DNA of 64,000 bases, from the NCBI RefSeq assembly GCF_000019845.1, contig NC_010581.1, positions 558,001-622,000 on the forward strand, in the 5' to 3' direction. This DNA is from Beijerinckia indica subsp. indica ATCC 9039 (GTDB lineage: Bacteria; Pseudomonadota; Alphaproteobacteria; Rhizobiales; Beijerinckiaceae). Within the stretch, counting starts at the first letter, position 1; each line of letters begins with the position of its first letter. The notes under the pieces were generated by a model. It saw nothing but the letters and a program-made list of their open reading frames with translations, did no database searches and was not told where the DNA came from. Both the position numbers and the translations under genes were made by a program. Below, one piece after another: positions 1 through 9,327 of this stretch.

Positions 1-75
1 GGCGGGGAGATTTTCCATCACCACGCCGACGCCCAATTTGGTCAGGTTTCGCGATATTGCCAAGCTGGAGTCCAG
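1..75. other. Left window edge, no assignable gene
   Basis: On the minus strand the frame just after the DUF3891 stop codon stays open to the window edge. It contains a possible start (ATG near position 16), so a downstream gene may begin here and run off the left side. Too little is visible to name it. Confidence 0.3.
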
Positions 76-876
76 CTATTTGGTCTCGCCAGCGCGCAAA
101 ATTGTTTCCACGGCCTGATCCTGCGCTTTGAGCAAAGCGTCGTCGAGTTGGGCCTGCGAAGCAAAACGGCTGTGCAGCAGTTTGCCGAGGACGCGGACTT
201 TAATGACATCTTGCCGGAAGGGCCAAGGAGTCAGGACGAGTTCGGCGGGGTCATGATCGACCGGCCGCAGGCGCAGGTCCGTCGTCTCACGTCTCGTCAT
301 CGGCACGTTCCGATAAAATTTTTCGCTTTTTACTCCGAAACAAATGTCGAGAGAGAGGCGATCGAGCACGCCGATCAAAAGGCGGCAATGCTCCAGGGCT
401 TGATTGGTGACGACATTGGAAAATTGCGGATTGGCGCGGAGCTGGCGCAGCCATTCCTCCCGTTGCGCCGCCAAGGCATCAAGAAAGGCATGAACTTTTG
501 CCGCATGGGCCGGTTCAGCCGTTTTGGGGTCAAAGGCAAACCCGTAGATCGTGACGGCATGGAGCGAAACGAGGACAGCGACAAAACGGCCGTAGATTTG
601 CGCCGTGCCAATGCCCTCGCGCCAGAGTTTCATGTGAACGTCGCCCGGCACCTCGAAAAACTGCTGGGGCAGGCCGGTCTTTTCATTGAGGGCAGGCGCT
701 GCCTCCCATTCTTGCCAGCCAAGATCATGCTGCTCGGTGGCGAGACAGACATCTTCAAAGGGCTCGGGGGGAGCGAAATGCGCGTTGCCCCATTGCCGCG
801 CGAGCTGGCCCGATAACCAGGCATGGCTTGGCTGGGAAAAGGCGATGGTTTCCAAGCCTTCGGAACGCAGCAACAT
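76..876 (-). CDS. DUF3891 family protein
   Basis: A 266-residue soluble protein with the look of the DUF3891 family: an N-terminal block with QPSHAWLSGQLARQWG (about residues 15-30), then QHDLGWQEWE and a histidine-containing VSLHAVTIYGF segment near residue 105. The conserved His and Asp residues suggest a metal- or substrate-binding helical bundle of the HD type, but no function is established that I know of. There is no signal peptide or membrane segment. It is transcribed away from the hydrogenase operon on its right, so no functional link is implied. The antisense frame is also long and open (148-816 on the plus strand), but the protein-like conservation lies on the minus strand. Confidence 0.8.
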   Translation of the reverse strand: MLLRSEGLETIAFSQPSHAWLSGQLARQWGNAHFAPPEPFEDVCLATEQHDLGWQEWEAAPALNEKTGLPQQFFEVPGDVHMKLWREGIGTAQIYGRFVAVLVSLHAVTIYGFAFDPKTAEPAHAAKVHAFLDALAAQREEWLRQLRANPQFSNVVTNQALEHCRLLIGVLDRLSLDICFGVKSEKFYRNVPMTRRETTDLRLRPVDHDPAELVLTPWPFRQDVIKVRVLGKLLHSRFASQAQLDDALLKAQDQAVETILRAGETK

Positions 877-1100
877 GGAGACCTCGTCAATTTGCCATTC
901 TGGAACGTTGAAGGGCTCGGGGATGTTCAGGCTGTTTACAAGCGGACCTCGTGCTCGGTTCCAAAAGAAGGAAACCGCTGCCTCCTAAAGGAAGATGATC
1001 GTGGGTTGAGATTGATGTAATCCGCACCACCTGAATCCCAATCGAAACACGTTATCTTGATGATACTTTACTTAAAGTCGGTTGCGGTGGAGCTGAAAGA

Positions 1101-2261
1101 ATGGAGCGTCCCCTCACCAACGGAACAAGAATGGTGATCACCTGCGCTGAGTTGCAGACGCTCATCGATGCGCTCGCAGCCCGAAACTACCATGTCGTTG
1201 GACCGAGGGTGCGAGACGGCGCGATCGTCTATGACGGGATCACCCGGCTTTCCGATCTCCCCAGCGGCTGGACTGATCATCAGGAGCCGGGCCGTTATCA
1301 TCTGGAACGCCGCCAAGATGAGGCTTTGTTCGGCTTTACTGTCGGTCCCCAGGCGTGGAAACGGTTTCTGCATCCGCCTGTAGAGACGCTTTTGACCATG
1401 AACAAAGGCGCAGAGGGGATCACAATCAGTCCCGGAGAGAGAGCCGCGCCCAGATTTGCTTTTCTCGGTGTGCGTGCCTGCGAGATCCACGCCATAGCCA
1501 TTCAGGATCGGGTTTTCTGTGACGGGCCATACCCCGATGCAACCTATGTGATGCGCCGGCGCGATGCCTTCATCGTGGCCGTCAATTGCGGGGTTGCCGG
1601 AGGCACATGCTTTTGTGTGTCCATGCAGACGGGGCCGAAAGCACATTCGGGTTTTGACTTGGCGTTGACGGAACTCATAGATGGCCGTGCTCACGAGTTC
1701 CTTGTTGAGATCGGCAGTGAAGCCGGCGCCGATGTGCTCGAACAGGTCACACATCGCCCGGCCTCTGACCAACAGATAGCGGCTGCGGAAGCAATCATGG
1801 CCCATACGGCTAGCCAGATGGGACGTAAGCTGGAGACTGATGGAATCAAGGACCTTCTCCAGGGCAATCCCAATCATCCGCGCTGGGATGCTGTCGCCGC
1901 GCGTTGTCTGACGTGCGGCAATTGCACCATGGTCTGCCCGACCTGTTTTTGCACCACGGTCGAGGATCACAGCGATCTCATGGGAACATCCGCCGAGCGA
2001 GTGCGCAAGTGGGACTCCTGTTTCACTATGGATTTCTCCTATATCCATGGTGGCAGTGTGCGGAAGACGGGTGTTTCACGTTACCGGCAGTGGATGACGC
2101 ACAAGCTCGCGAGCTGGATCGATCAATTCGGCACGTCGGGCTGTGTCGGCTGTGGCCGTTGCATTACCTGGTGCCCGGTGGGCATCGACATTACGGAAGA
2201 GACGGCCGCCATCAGGGCCGCTCCGCACCCCGCCCGAGGGCAACAGCATGGAGAATCTTGA
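1101..2261 (+). CDS. hydB: Group 3b [NiFe] hydrogenase, beta (iron-sulfur) subunit
   Basis: A 386-residue electron-transfer subunit of a cytoplasmic NAD(P)-linked hydrogenase (sulfhydrogenase type). The C-terminal third carries two [4Fe-4S] motifs, [16 protein letters not shown] (about residues 271-286) and [14 protein letters not shown] (about 348-361). The N-terminal 250 residues match the domain shared with anaerobic sulfite reductase subunit A, including the [10 protein letters not shown] segment. It passes electrons between the small subunit and the FAD/NAD(P)-binding gamma subunit. It is the first gene of a tightly packed operon in the order beta-[cNMP]-gamma-delta-alpha-protease, the order known for the Pyrococcus enzyme apart from the inserted gene. 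An in-frame ATG ten codons downstream is an alternative start. Confidence 0.9.
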   Translation: MERPLTNGTRMVITCAELQTLIDALAARNYHVVGPRVRDGAIVYDGITRLSDLPSGWTDHQEPGRYHLERRQDEALFGFTVGPQAWKRFLHPPVETLLTMNKGAEGITISPGERAAPRFAFLGVRACEIHAIAIQDRVFCDGPYPDATYVMRRRDAFIVAVNCGVAGGTCFCVSMQTGPKAHSGFDLALTELIDGRAHEFLVEIGSEAGADVLEQVTHRPASDQQIAAAEAIMAHTASQMGRKLETDGIKDLLQGNPNHPRWDAVAARCLTCGNCTMVCPTCFCTTVEDHSDLMGTSAERVRKWDSCFTMDFSYIHGGSVRKTGVSRYRQWMTHKLASWIDQFGTSGCVGCGRCITWCPVGIDITEETAAIRAAPHPARGQQHGES

Positions 2262-2706
2262 GCCTGTTCTGAGGCAGCATCCATTCTTCGCCGGTTTCGC
2301 TCCGAAGCATTTTGAGCTCGTGACAGGCTGTGCCCGCAATCATCGTTTCGAGGCAGGGCACTATCTGTTTCGTGAAGGCGAGCCTGCAAATGAGTTCTTC
2401 CTGATCCGTCACGGCAAAGTCGCTCTCGAAATCGTCGCGCCAGGACAAAATCCGATCGTCTTTGCGACGCTTGGCGATGGAGAGATCGTCGGTGTGTCCT
2501 GGCTCATCCCGCCTTACCAGTGGACATTCGACGCACGCGCTGTGGAACTCACCCAGGCCATTGGCGTCGATGCCGCATGTCTGCGCGGGAAATGCGAAGC
2601 GGATCACCATTTCGGCTATGAGATGATGAAACTTTTCCTGCCGCTCCTGGTGCAGCGGCTCCAGGCGACCAGACTGCAGATCCTCGACATCTATGGAAAG
2701 CATTGA
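2248..2706 (+). CDS. Stand-alone cyclic-nucleotide-binding domain protein
   Basis: A 152-residue protein consisting almost entirely of one Crp/cNMP-binding beta-roll: [19 protein letters not shown] at the N-terminus, then [20 protein letters not shown] and [11 protein letters not shown]. It lacks the C-terminal helix-turn-helix of Crp/Fnr regulators, so direct DNA binding is unlikely. The start chosen (ATG at 2248) overlaps the end of hydB by 14 nt. A longer frame starting at 2143 would lie wholly inside hydB and is not needed. Its end overlaps the start of the gamma gene, so it is translationally embedded in the hydrogenase operon. A sensing or tuning subunit of the hydrogenase is a reasonable inference but is not shown. 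Confidence 0.85.
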   Translation: MENLEPVLRQHPFFAGFAPKHFELVTGCARNHRFEAGHYLFREGEPANEFFLIRHGKVALEIVAPGQNPIVFATLGDGEIVGVSWLIPPYQWTFDARAVELTQAIGVDAACLRGKCEADHHFGYEMMKLFLPLLVQRLQATRLQILDIYGKH

Positions 2707-3577
2707 CATGGGTGTGATGGACATGAGTGCCACCGATATGGGCTTGATGCCATGCCCCGATCCATTCCTCCCGCAGCTCTATCGTGTCAGTCGGGTTCTC
2801 CGCGAGCTTTCCGACACCGTGACACTCGCACTCACCTCTCTCTCAGGCTCGCGGCCCGCTTTTGAGCCGGGGCAGTTCAACATGCTCTCTGTCTTCGGTG
2901 TCGGTGAGGTGCCCATCAGCATAAGCGGAGGCAGCGCGGATGATGTCGTTTTCGTGCATACTATCCGCGATCTCGGCGCAGTGAGCGGAGCCATCGCAAA
3001 GCTCCAGCCTGGCACGACAATCGGCCTGCGTGGCCCATTCGGAATGGGCTGGCCCGTCACTGACGTTGAAGGCGCGGATATTGTCATCGTGGCCGGAGGT
3101 CTCGGCCTCGCGCCGCTGCGCCCGGCCATCTACCAAATCCTCGCCAATCGCAACCGTTACGGTCGCGTTGCCATTTTGTACGGCGCCCGCACCCCGAATG
3201 ACATCCTCTACCGTCGCGAATTGGAGCAATGGCGTCAGCGGTCGGACATGGATATCGAAGTGACTGTCGATCATGCGAGCCCCGACTGGCATGGCAATGT
3301 GGGCGTTGTACCGGCGCTGGTCTCGCGCATGGCTTTTGATCCCCATGAAACAATCGCTTTGCTCTGCGGACCGGAAGTGATGATGCGCTTCACCGTGAGT
3401 GTTTTGCGTGCGGTAGGCCTGCCTTCGGATCACATCTATCTTGCGATGGAACGCAACATGAAATGCGCCATTGGCCTCTGTGGTCATTGCCAGTTCGGGC
3501 CGCTCTTTGTCTGCAAGGATGGGCCAGTCATGCGGTTCGATCGAATCGCCGATTTCTTCTCCATCCGGGAGATCTGA
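2693..3577 (+). CDS. hydG: Group 3b [NiFe] hydrogenase, gamma subunit (FAD/NAD(P)-binding)
   Basis: A 294-residue ferredoxin-NADP reductase-like subunit. It has an FAD-binding barrel ([20 protein letters not shown], roughly residues 62-81), a nucleotide-binding domain ([15 protein letters not shown] about 125-140, and [12 protein letters not shown]), and a C-terminal [2Fe-2S] motif of the CX4CX2C...C type ([13 protein letters not shown], with the last Cys in LFVCKDG). It exchanges electrons with NAD(P)H. The first ATG (2693) lies inside the cNMP gene. ATG 2708, just after that gene's stop, is an equally good start. It is followed after one base by the delta subunit gene. The symbol follows the archaeal sulfhydrogenase usage and is not the [FeFe] maturase of the same name. 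Confidence 0.9.
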   Translation: MESIDMGVMDMSATDMGLMPCPDPFLPQLYRVSRVLRELSDTVTLALTSLSGSRPAFEPGQFNMLSVFGVGEVPISISGGSADDVVFVHTIRDLGAVSGAIAKLQPGTTIGLRGPFGMGWPVTDVEGADIVIVAGGLGLAPLRPAIYQILANRNRYGRVAILYGARTPNDILYRRELEQWRQRSDMDIEVTVDHASPDWHGNVGVVPALVSRMAFDPHETIALLCGPEVMMRFTVSVLRAVGLPSDHIYLAMERNMKCAIGLCGHCQFGPLFVCKDGPVMRFDRIADFFSIREI

Positions 3578-3578
3578 G

Positions 3579-4400
3579 ATGAGTGAGCGGCGGCATCCCC
3601 GGCTGGCGGTTTGGAAATTTGCTTCATGCGACGGCTGCCAGCTCTCGCTGCTCGATTGCGAGGACGAGCTTCTGACTCTCGCCAGTGTGATCGAAATCGC
3701 CAATTTCCCTGAGGCCTCGAGAGCCGTCGCGCCGGGCCCTTATGACCTCTCCCTGGTCGAGGGATCGATCACGACGGAGCATGATGCGGAGCGTATCCGC
3801 ATGGTCCGGGCCCAATCGAGGCATCTCGTCACAATTGGCGCCTGCGCGACCGCCGGTGGCATCCAGACCCTTAAAAATTTTGCCGATGTGAATGCGTTCA
3901 TCGCCGCGGTCTATGCCTCGCCGCAATATATTGCGACGCTTTCCACTTCGACCCCGATCTCTGCGCATGTTCCAGTCGATTACGAATTGCAAGGCTGCCC
4001 CGTCAATAAGGTGCAACTCATCGAAGTGATCTCGGCTTTCTTGGCCGGACGCAAACCATCGATCGCGGCCCATAGCGTTTGCGTCGAATGTAAGCAGCAT
4101 GGCACCGTCTGCGTCATGGTTCAGGGGATGCCTTGTCTCGGGCCGGTGACTCATGCGGGGTGCGGCGCTATCTGCCCTTCGTTCCGGCGCGGTTGCTATG
4201 GTTGCTATGGCCCGATGGAAACGCCCAACACGACGGCGCTCGCACGAGAATGGCAGGCTCTCGGCGCGGCACCGCGCGATATAAGCCGAGCTTTCCGCAC
4301 CTTCTACGCCGCCGCCGAGCCCTTTCGGAAAGAGAGCGTCGTCCATGCCGACATCACCCACGACGACATCACTAATGGCGACCAGGACGATCCTGGTTGA
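3579..4400 (+). CDS. hydD: Group 3b [NiFe] hydrogenase, delta (small) subunit
   Basis: A 273-residue hydrogenase small subunit of the NADH:ubiquinone oxidoreductase 20 kDa family. The proximal cluster cysteines are in [13 protein letters not shown] (Cys17 and Cys20), with further ligands in [10 protein letters not shown] and ELQGCPVN. Two extra clusters are supported by the C-terminal cysteines ([39 protein letters not shown]). There is no Tat signal, as expected for a cytoplasmic group 3 enzyme. ATG 3579 was chosen because it follows the gamma stop directly; the longer frame from 3471 lies within gamma. The end overlaps the start of hydA by 26 nt. Confidence 0.92.
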   Translation: MSERRHPRLAVWKFASCDGCQLSLLDCEDELLTLASVIEIANFPEASRAVAPGPYDLSLVEGSITTEHDAERIRMVRAQSRHLVTIGACATAGGIQTLKNFADVNAFIAAVYASPQYIATLSTSTPISAHVPVDYELQGCPVNKVQLIEVISAFLAGRKPSIAAHSVCVECKQHGTVCVMVQGMPCLGPVTHAGCGAICPSFRRGCYGCYGPMETPNTTALAREWQALGAAPRDISRAFRTFYAAAEPFRKESVVHADITHDDITNGDQDDPG

Positions 4401-5664
4401 CTATCTGGCTCGCGTCGAGGGCGAAGGAGCGCTCGATATCGAGGTCCATGATGGCCGCGTCACCTCGGCGCGGCTCAGGATCTTTGAACCGCCGCGTTTC
4501 TTCGAGGCGTTCTTGCGCGGCCGGGGCTATGCGGAGACGCCAGACCTCGTGGCGCGTATCTGCGGCATCTGCCCGATCGCCTATCAGATGAGCGCCGTCC
4601 ATGCGATTGAAAACGCGTTCGGTGTCACGGTCAGTGGCCAACTCCGCGCGCTCAGGCGGCTCATCTATTGCGGCGAATGGATCGAAAGCCATGCTCTCCA
4701 TATCGTCATGCTGCATGCACCTGACTTTCTTGGCTTTCCCGATGGGATTCGGATGGCGAGTGAACAGGGTGATGCCGTTCGCAATGGCTTGGCGCTCAAG
4801 AAGACCGGCAACGCGCTGATGCGCCTGATGGGTGGGCGCGAGATTCATCCTGTTAATGTCAAGACCGGCGGTTTTTATCGCGTGCCCAGCCGGGCAGAAC
4901 TCGAACCCATTGGGGAGAGCCTTGAACGGGCCCGCGCTCTGGCCGTCGGCCTTGTCCGCTGGGTCTCCTCCTTTCCCTTTCCCGATTATGAGCGGGACTA
5001 TGAATTCGTCGCGCTGCGCCATCCAGACGAATATCCGTTCAATGAGGGGCGACTCGTCTCCAATCGCGGTATCGATATCGATATCGCCGATTATGAGACT
5101 GAGTTTGAAGAACGTCAGGTGGCCCATTCGACTGCTCTGCATGCCCTGACACGGCGGCGTGGCGCTTATCTTGTTGGCCCGCTCGCCCGCTATGCGCTGA
5201 ATTTCGACCGGCTACCCGCTTCTGTTCAGGCACTTGCCCGAGGGGCAGGGCTTCCCCCAGTCTGCAAGAATCCTTTTCAGAGCATTATCGTGCGGGCACT
5301 CGAAATCGTTTATGCCTGCGAGGAAGCGCTGAAGTTGATCGCGGCCTACGAACCGCCAGAATGCGCGGCGGTGACGGTTATGCCTCGCGCCGGGACGGGC
5401 TTTGGCTGCACGGAGGCACCGCGCGGCCTATTGTGGCACCGCTATGAGTTCGCGCCCGATGGCACGATTGAGCGGGCGCGCATTGTGCCGCCGACATCGC
5501 AGAATCAGCCGAGTATCGAAGCTGATCTTGCCGCTGTTGCCAGTATGATCCTTGACCAACCTGACGATGTCATCCGTGCTCGTTGCGAGCAGGCGATCCG
5601 CAACTATGATCCCTGCATTTCGTGCTCTGCTCATTTCCTCAAGCTCTCGGTGCGGCGGACATGA
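4375..5664 (+). CDS. hydA: Group 3b [NiFe] hydrogenase, alpha (large, catalytic) subunit
   Basis: A 429-residue catalytic subunit holding the Ni-Fe(CN)2CO site. The four nickel ligands are visible: Cys63 and Cys66 in [10 protein letters not shown] near the N-terminus, and Cys414 and Cys417 in [10 protein letters not shown] at the C-terminus. The tail after His420 (nine residues) should be removed by the maturation protease encoded next. The [11 protein letters not shown] form is typical of group 3b. Together with beta, gamma and delta it would form a heterotetrameric bidirectional NADP(H)-linked hydrogenase, which may also reduce polysulfide. ATG 4375 was preferred to the upstream ATG 4345, whose ten extra residues do not look conserved. 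The hyp metal-centre assembly genes are not in the window and must lie elsewhere. Confidence 0.93.
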   Translation: MATRTILVDYLARVEGEGALDIEVHDGRVTSARLRIFEPPRFFEAFLRGRGYAETPDLVARICGICPIAYQMSAVHAIENAFGVTVSGQLRALRRLIYCGEWIESHALHIVMLHAPDFLGFPDGIRMASEQGDAVRNGLALKKTGNALMRLMGGREIHPVNVKTGGFYRVPSRAELEPIGESLERARALAVGLVRWVSSFPFPDYERDYEFVALRHPDEYPFNEGRLVSNRGIDIDIADYETEFEERQVAHSTALHALTRRRGAYLVGPLARYALNFDRLPASVQALARGAGLPPVCKNPFQSIIVRALEIVYACEEALKLIAAYEPPECAAVTVMPRAGTGFGCTEAPRGLLWHRYEFAPDGTIERARIVPPTSQNQPSIEADLAAVASMILDQPDDVIRARCEQAIRNYDPCISCSAHFLKLSVRRT

Positions 5665-6203
5665 CCGGGGCTGGAGAAAAGGAGAGGGGGCTGTACAAGA
5701 TTCTCGTCGTCGGTCTCGGCAATCCAGACAGGGGCGACGATGGCATTGGCGCGGCCGTCATCCAAAGTCTCACAGGCCGGCTGCCGCCTGATGTCGCGCT
5801 TCTAATGAAGCGCGGCGATATCCTCTCTCTTATCGAAGAATGGTCTGGAATCAATGCCTTGATCTGTGTGGATGCCTCCGCGCCGATGGGAACCCCCGGC
5901 CGTATTCATCGGATCGACGCCGCGGCTGGCATATCGCCAAGTGATGTTTCCTTCACGTCGAGTCATGCATTTGGTCTCGCTGAGGTGATCGCGCTTGGCC
6001 AAACGCTTCAGCTGCTCCCAGAGGTCGCCATTGTATATGCCATCGAAGGGGCTACCTTCGACAATGGCGCACCGATGACACCCATTGTCGCTGCGGCTGC
6101 CAGGGACGTTGCGAACCGCATCGTCGTCGAGGTTGAGCGGCTGCGGCAAAATCCTATCAGCATCGTGTCGGGTGATCCTAATATAAAGGGAAGTCGAAAA
6201 TAG
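5661..6203 (+). CDS. Hydrogenase maturation endopeptidase (HycI/HyaD family)
   Basis: A 180-residue nickel-dependent protease that trims the C-terminus of the large subunit after metal insertion. The family hallmark [15 protein letters not shown] is near residues 13-27, with the metal-ligand Asp in RGDDGIG, Asp in CVDAS (about 73) and His in SSHAFG (about 104). The start overlaps the hydA stop in an ATGA arrangement, so the two genes are translationally coupled. The C-terminus is slightly long and runs over the end of the antisense alcohol dehydrogenase remnant, which may mean the original 3' end was altered by that rearrangement. Confidence 0.9.
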   Translation: MTGAGEKERGLYKILVVGLGNPDRGDDGIGAAVIQSLTGRLPPDVALLMKRGDILSLIEEWSGINALICVDASAPMGTPGRIHRIDAAAGISPSDVSFTSSHAFGLAEVIALGQTLQLLPEVAIVYAIEGATFDNGAPMTPIVAAAARDVANRIVVEVERLRQNPISIVSGDPNIKGSRK

Positions 6204-6420
6204 TCGATCCGCCCTCATATTCCACCACTGCACGGATCGACTTGCCATGCATCAAGTCGAACCCTTTACAATCGAACGTGTAGTCGGCGCCGCCTTTGGT
6301 CAGTTCGACGAGGTTTTTGGCGGGATTGACATCGACTCCGACGATCTGTTCGGCGCTGATCAGCCGCAGGCCCTGGATGACATTGAGGCCGATGCCGCCG
6401 AGGCCGAACACGACGGCGCG
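6178..6420 (-). pseudogene. Remnant of class III alcohol (S-hydroxymethylglutathione) dehydrogenase
   Basis: The minus-strand translation contains the Rossmann segment AVVFGLGGIGLNVIQGLR, then VGVDVNPAK, then GGADYTFDC. It jumps straight to FDLMHGKSIRAVVEY, which is the extreme C-terminus of class III alcohol dehydrogenases. Well over 100 residues of the nucleotide-binding and C-terminal domain are missing between these segments, and the whole catalytic N-terminal domain upstream of AVVF is absent. The frame is open to a stop at 6178 and overlaps the end of the hydrogenase protease gene. This is a gene relic left by deletions. A functional copy is probably elsewhere in the genome. Confidence 0.8.
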
Positions 6421-6494
6421 GTTGATGCGACAGTTCGAGCTAAGATTTTAGAACCCCTTGCCGTATGAGGAAAGGTGATCTCCAGCCCTCGTCC

Positions 6495-7073
6495 TCATTC
6501 GATCTTTTCATCAGGATAGACCCCCCAGAGGAGGGCTTGCTGAAGATAGCCGTCGAAACCGTCGCCGGTGAGGCGACACCATGTTCCATCGCAGCGGCGC
6601 ACGCCAGCGATGACATTGGCCTGAAGCTTGGCCCGGAGGGCTGAATGGTCGCTGGGCTTTTCATAGAGAGGAAATTCCTCGCCCTTTTTCCACGGCGCGA
6701 TCAAAGCGGTGCGGCGGCCGGATAAGAGGGAATGCAAGACCCAGCCTTCCGACCCCTCGGAATCACGGATCTTGCGCCAGGTCTCGAATTCGGCGGTAAT
6801 CTCGACGGGCAGGCCGGCGCGCTGGAACACCCAGGTGGTGCGATGGTCCTTAGAGGGGCCTTCACGGAGGTTCACCCGGTCGGATTTGAGACTCACATAG
6901 CGCGGCAGCGGCAAGCCGCTGGCGGTGCCAACTTGCTGGGCAGGCGAAGGGCTGGGGACGAGGCAAAGAGCGAGAAAGAAGAGGGACGAGAGGGAAAAGA
7001 GGCGGGGCCCCAACGGGCGCGAAGGCAGACGAGATCGGCGAGGCGGGGAAAATGGCCGAAACGCATCCAACAT
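6495..7073 (-). CDS. Secreted SH3-domain protein
   Basis: A 192-residue exported protein. The N-terminus has basic residues followed by a hydrophobic stretch (LFSLSSLFFLALCLVPS) and a likely signal peptidase site near SPAQQ. The mature part has two bacterial SH3 repeats: one around VNLREGPSKDHRTTWVFQ with WRKIRDSEGSEGWVL, and one around FPLYEKPSDHSALRA with GTWCRLTGDGFDGYL. Such proteins act in the periplasm, probably on cell wall or as adaptors. ATG 7073 was chosen because it places the signal sequence at the start; the longer frame from 7142 adds an unlikely leader. It stands alone, and its upstream region holds a short direct repeat. Confidence 0.8.
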   Translation of the reverse strand: MLDAFRPFSPPRRSRLPSRPLGPRLFSLSSLFFLALCLVPSPSPAQQVGTASGLPLPRYVSLKSDRVNLREGPSKDHRTTWVFQRAGLPVEITAEFETWRKIRDSEGSEGWVLHSLLSGRRTALIAPWKKGEEFPLYEKPSDHSALRAKLQANVIAGVRRCDGTWCRLTGDGFDGYLQQALLWGVYPDEKIE

Positions 7074-7094
7074 CGCTATGCTTTTCCTTTCGAA

Positions 7095-7122
7095 AATGAG
7101 ATTTTGCAAGAATGAGATTTTG
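7095..7122. repeat. 12-bp direct repeat with 16-bp period
   Basis: AATGAGATTTTG occurs twice, at 7095-7106 and 7111-7122, about 20-50 bp upstream of the SH3 protein start. It could be a regulator binding site or slippage product. No known motif is recognised. Confidence 0.5.
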
Positions 7123-7359
7123 AACGAAACTGAAGAATGCACGTCCAGGGCCTGTTCGAGCCGGGCCCGGGTTCTGCTTCATTCTTGTCTTTGATCCGTC
7201 ATCTGCTACAGAGGCCGGAGATGGCGTCAAGGTGGGAACCTTTGGGTGTATCTTCTATGCGACGTCGATGGTTAAAGTGGTGTGAAAGCCTGCGGCGGAA
7301 CGGGACCGGCGCGGGTCGTTCCTGATCAAACCCGGAAAGATCGCGGCGCGGGAAAAACA

Positions 7360-8355
7360 ATGGTGAGAAAGAAGCCTCTCGTCGTCTTGACCCGGAAATT
7401 GCCGGACGTCATCGAGACACGGATGTGTGAGCTGTTCAACACGCAGCTCAACCTCGACGATACGCCGATGGATAAGGAGGCCTTGGCCAAGGCGCTCGCG
7501 ACAGCGGACGTCCTGGTGCCGACCGTGACTGACCGGATCGATGCGGAATTACTCGCTGTGGCCGGGCCGCAATTGCAATTGATCGCCAATTTCGGCAATG
7601 GCGTCGATAATATCGATGTGAATGCCGCGCTCGAACGCGGTCTGACTGTGACCAATACGCCGGGCGTGTTGACCGAAGACACGGCCGATATGACGATGGC
7701 ATTGATCCTCGCGGTGGCGCGCCGGCTTGTCGAGGGCTCGCGGATCATTCCCGAAAGTGAATGGGATGGCTGGTCGCCAACCTGGATGCTGGGGCGGCGC
7801 ATTACCGGCAAGAGACTAGGCATTATCGGCATGGGGCGTATCGGCCAGGCCCTTGCTCGCCGCGCCAAGGCTTTCGGTTTGCAGATTCATTACCACAATC
7901 GTCGCAAGGTCGCGGCGCAGGTGGAAGAGACGCTTGAGGCGACTTATTGGGACTCGCTGGACCAGATGCTGGCGCGCATGGATATCGTTTCGATCAATTG
8001 CCCCCATACACCGGCGACTTACCATCTTCTCTCGGCGCGGCGTCTCAGCCATTTGCAGCCGCATTCGATCCTCGTCAATACGGCACGCGGCGAGCTGATC
8101 GACGAAGCCGCGCTGACTCGTATGCTGGAGGCAGGTCAGATCGCTGGAGCGGGGCTCGATGTCTTCGAGCACGAGCCGGCCGTCTCGACCAAATTGATCC
8201 GGCTTGCCAAGGCGGGCAAGGTCACGCTCCTGCCGCATATGGGTTCGGCGACGACCGAGGGGCGCATCGACATGGGCGAGAAAGTGTTGATCAATATCAA
8301 GACCTTCATGGACGGTCACCGGCCGCCGGACAGGGTTTTGCCGGGGATGCTTTAA
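7360..8355 (+). CDS. D-isomer-specific 2-hydroxyacid dehydrogenase (glyoxylate/hydroxypyruvate reductase type)
   Basis: A 331-residue NAD(P)-dependent oxidoreductase. The substrate domain is discontinuous, and the Rossmann fold is marked by LGIIGMGRIGQALARR (about residues 149-164). The catalytic residues of the family are visible as Arg in VNTARGELID (about 240), Glu in VFEHEPA (about 269) and His in LLPHMGSAT (about 290). The family reduces glyoxylate, hydroxypyruvate or related 2-oxoacids, and I cannot fix the substrate. The start at ATG 7360 removes 26 poorly coding residues of the longer frame. It is a single gene followed by the small heat-shock gene. Confidence 0.88.
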   Translation: MVRKKPLVVLTRKLPDVIETRMCELFNTQLNLDDTPMDKEALAKALATADVLVPTVTDRIDAELLAVAGPQLQLIANFGNGVDNIDVNAALERGLTVTNTPGVLTEDTADMTMALILAVARRLVEGSRIIPESEWDGWSPTWMLGRRITGKRLGIIGMGRIGQALARRAKAFGLQIHYHNRRKVAAQVEETLEATYWDSLDQMLARMDIVSINCPHTPATYHLLSARRLSHLQPHSILVNTARGELIDEAALTRMLEAGQIAGAGLDVFEHEPAVSTKLIRLAKAGKVTLLPHMGSATTEGRIDMGEKVLINIKTFMDGHRPPDRVLPGML

Positions 8356-8421
8356 TCCCTGTCGCGATTGAGGTTCGGACTGGCTCTTGAAGCACTGATT
8401 GCAAGCGCCATATATGCCCAA

Positions 8422-8465
8422 GGGCGATGCCGGAAGGGTCGCCCAACGAAGGCCAAAAGGCTTCG
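8422..8465 (+). promoter_or_regulatory. Two consecutive 5'-UTR hairpins before hsp20
   Basis: Hairpin 1 pairs GGGCGA (8422-8427) with TCGCCC (8439-8444). Hairpin 2 pairs CGAAGGCC (8447-8454) with GGCTTCG (8459-8465). Both lie directly upstream of the hsp20 start, where rhizobial small heat-shock genes often carry ROSE-type RNA thermometers. I do not see the full ROSE consensus, so this is a candidate only. Confidence 0.35.
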
Positions 8466-8485
8466 CGCGGGAAATATTCTTGCAG

Positions 8486-8914
8486 ATGTCACGTCTACCT
8501 ACCCTCAATTCCCCGTTCCTGCTCGGCTTTGACGAGATCGAACGGGCTCTCGATCGAGCGACGCGCATGGCGTCCGACGGCTATCCGCCCTATAATATTG
8601 AGCGGATTGCCCGTGATGGGACGCAGACCGAAATGCTGCGCATCACCCTGGCTGTTGCCGGGTTCACGCGTGAGCAATTGGAAATCACCATCGAGGATGG
8701 CCAATTGCTGATCCGCGGACGCCAGCAGGACGATAAAGCGCGTCACTATCTGCATCGCGGCATTGCCGCGCGGCAATTCCAGCGCGTTTTCCTGCTCGCC
8801 GATGGCATGCAGGTCTCGGGCGCCGATCTGACCAATGGATTATTGTCCATCGATCTCATTCGGCCGGATCCCAGTCGCGTGGTTCAGAAAATCGAGATCG
8901 CCGTTCGAGATTGA
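8486..8914 (+). CDS. Small heat-shock protein, Hsp20/IbpA family
   Basis: A 142-residue ATP-independent holdase chaperone that binds unfolding proteins. The alpha-crystallin domain spans about residues 30-130, with YPPYNIERI at its start, ITLAVAGFTREQLEI, and the GLLSIDLIRP strand near the end. ATG 8486 gives the usual N-terminus (SPFLLGFDEIERALDR); upstream ATGs add residues that do not resemble the family. The neighbouring DUF1150 gene is a standard partner of hsp20 in alphaproteobacteria, so the pair is probably co-transcribed and heat-controlled. Confidence 0.92.
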   Translation: MSRLPTLNSPFLLGFDEIERALDRATRMASDGYPPYNIERIARDGTQTEMLRITLAVAGFTREQLEITIEDGQLLIRGRQQDDKARHYLHRGIAARQFQRVFLLADGMQVSGADLTNGLLSIDLIRPDPSRVVQKIEIAVRD

Positions 8915-9021
8915 ACCAAACCGCGCGGGATTGGTTGAAACCTGGAAAAGAGGGTTCGCAGGCTGGACGATTTTAGGCCCTTCGGTATTGCAAGATGCAA
9001 ATTTGCAAGAAAGGTGCTGTC

Positions 9022-9288
9022 ATGTTGGACGAAACGAAGACCCATCCTAACCCTTTGCTCACCGATGAGCAGCTCGCAAGCCTCGGCGGCGGCCGGGTCG
9101 CTTATCTGAAATCCGTGCGCTCGGAAGATGTCAATCAGCTCTTCCCCGACGCGCCGGAACTCATGCCGGGCTTGAAGCTCTTCGCTTTGCTCGCGGCCGA
9201 TGGCAAGCCGATTGTGCTGACCGATTCCCGTGACGCGGCGCTGGCTAATGCCATGGAAAACCAGCTGCAAATGGTCAGCCTGCACTAA
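9022..9288 (+). CDS. DUF1150 family protein
   Basis: An 88-residue small protein typical of alphaproteobacteria, with the family features LTDEQLASLGGGRVAYLKSV near the N-terminus, then FALLAADGKPIVLTD and a helical end. Function is unknown; conserved linkage to hsp20 suggests a stress-related helper. ATG 9022 is the likely start (the frame extends to 8995 with nine extra residues). A factor-independent terminator follows 40 bp downstream. Confidence 0.85.
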   Translation: MLDETKTHPNPLLTDEQLASLGGGRVAYLKSVRSEDVNQLFPDAPELMPGLKLFALLAADGKPIVLTDSRDAALANAMENQLQMVSLH

Positions 9289-9327
9289 TGGTTTGGCCGA
9301 AGTTCCTCCTCGAAGAACGAGAATTTT

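Noticed and set aside
148..816. Long plus-strand open frame antisense to DUF3891
   Set aside because: It is a shadow frame produced by GC-rich third positions; the minus-strand protein carries the conserved family features.
1068..2048. 326-codon minus-strand frame opposite hydB
   Set aside because: The opposite strand encodes intact ferredoxin-type cysteine motifs; this frame has no recognisable domain.
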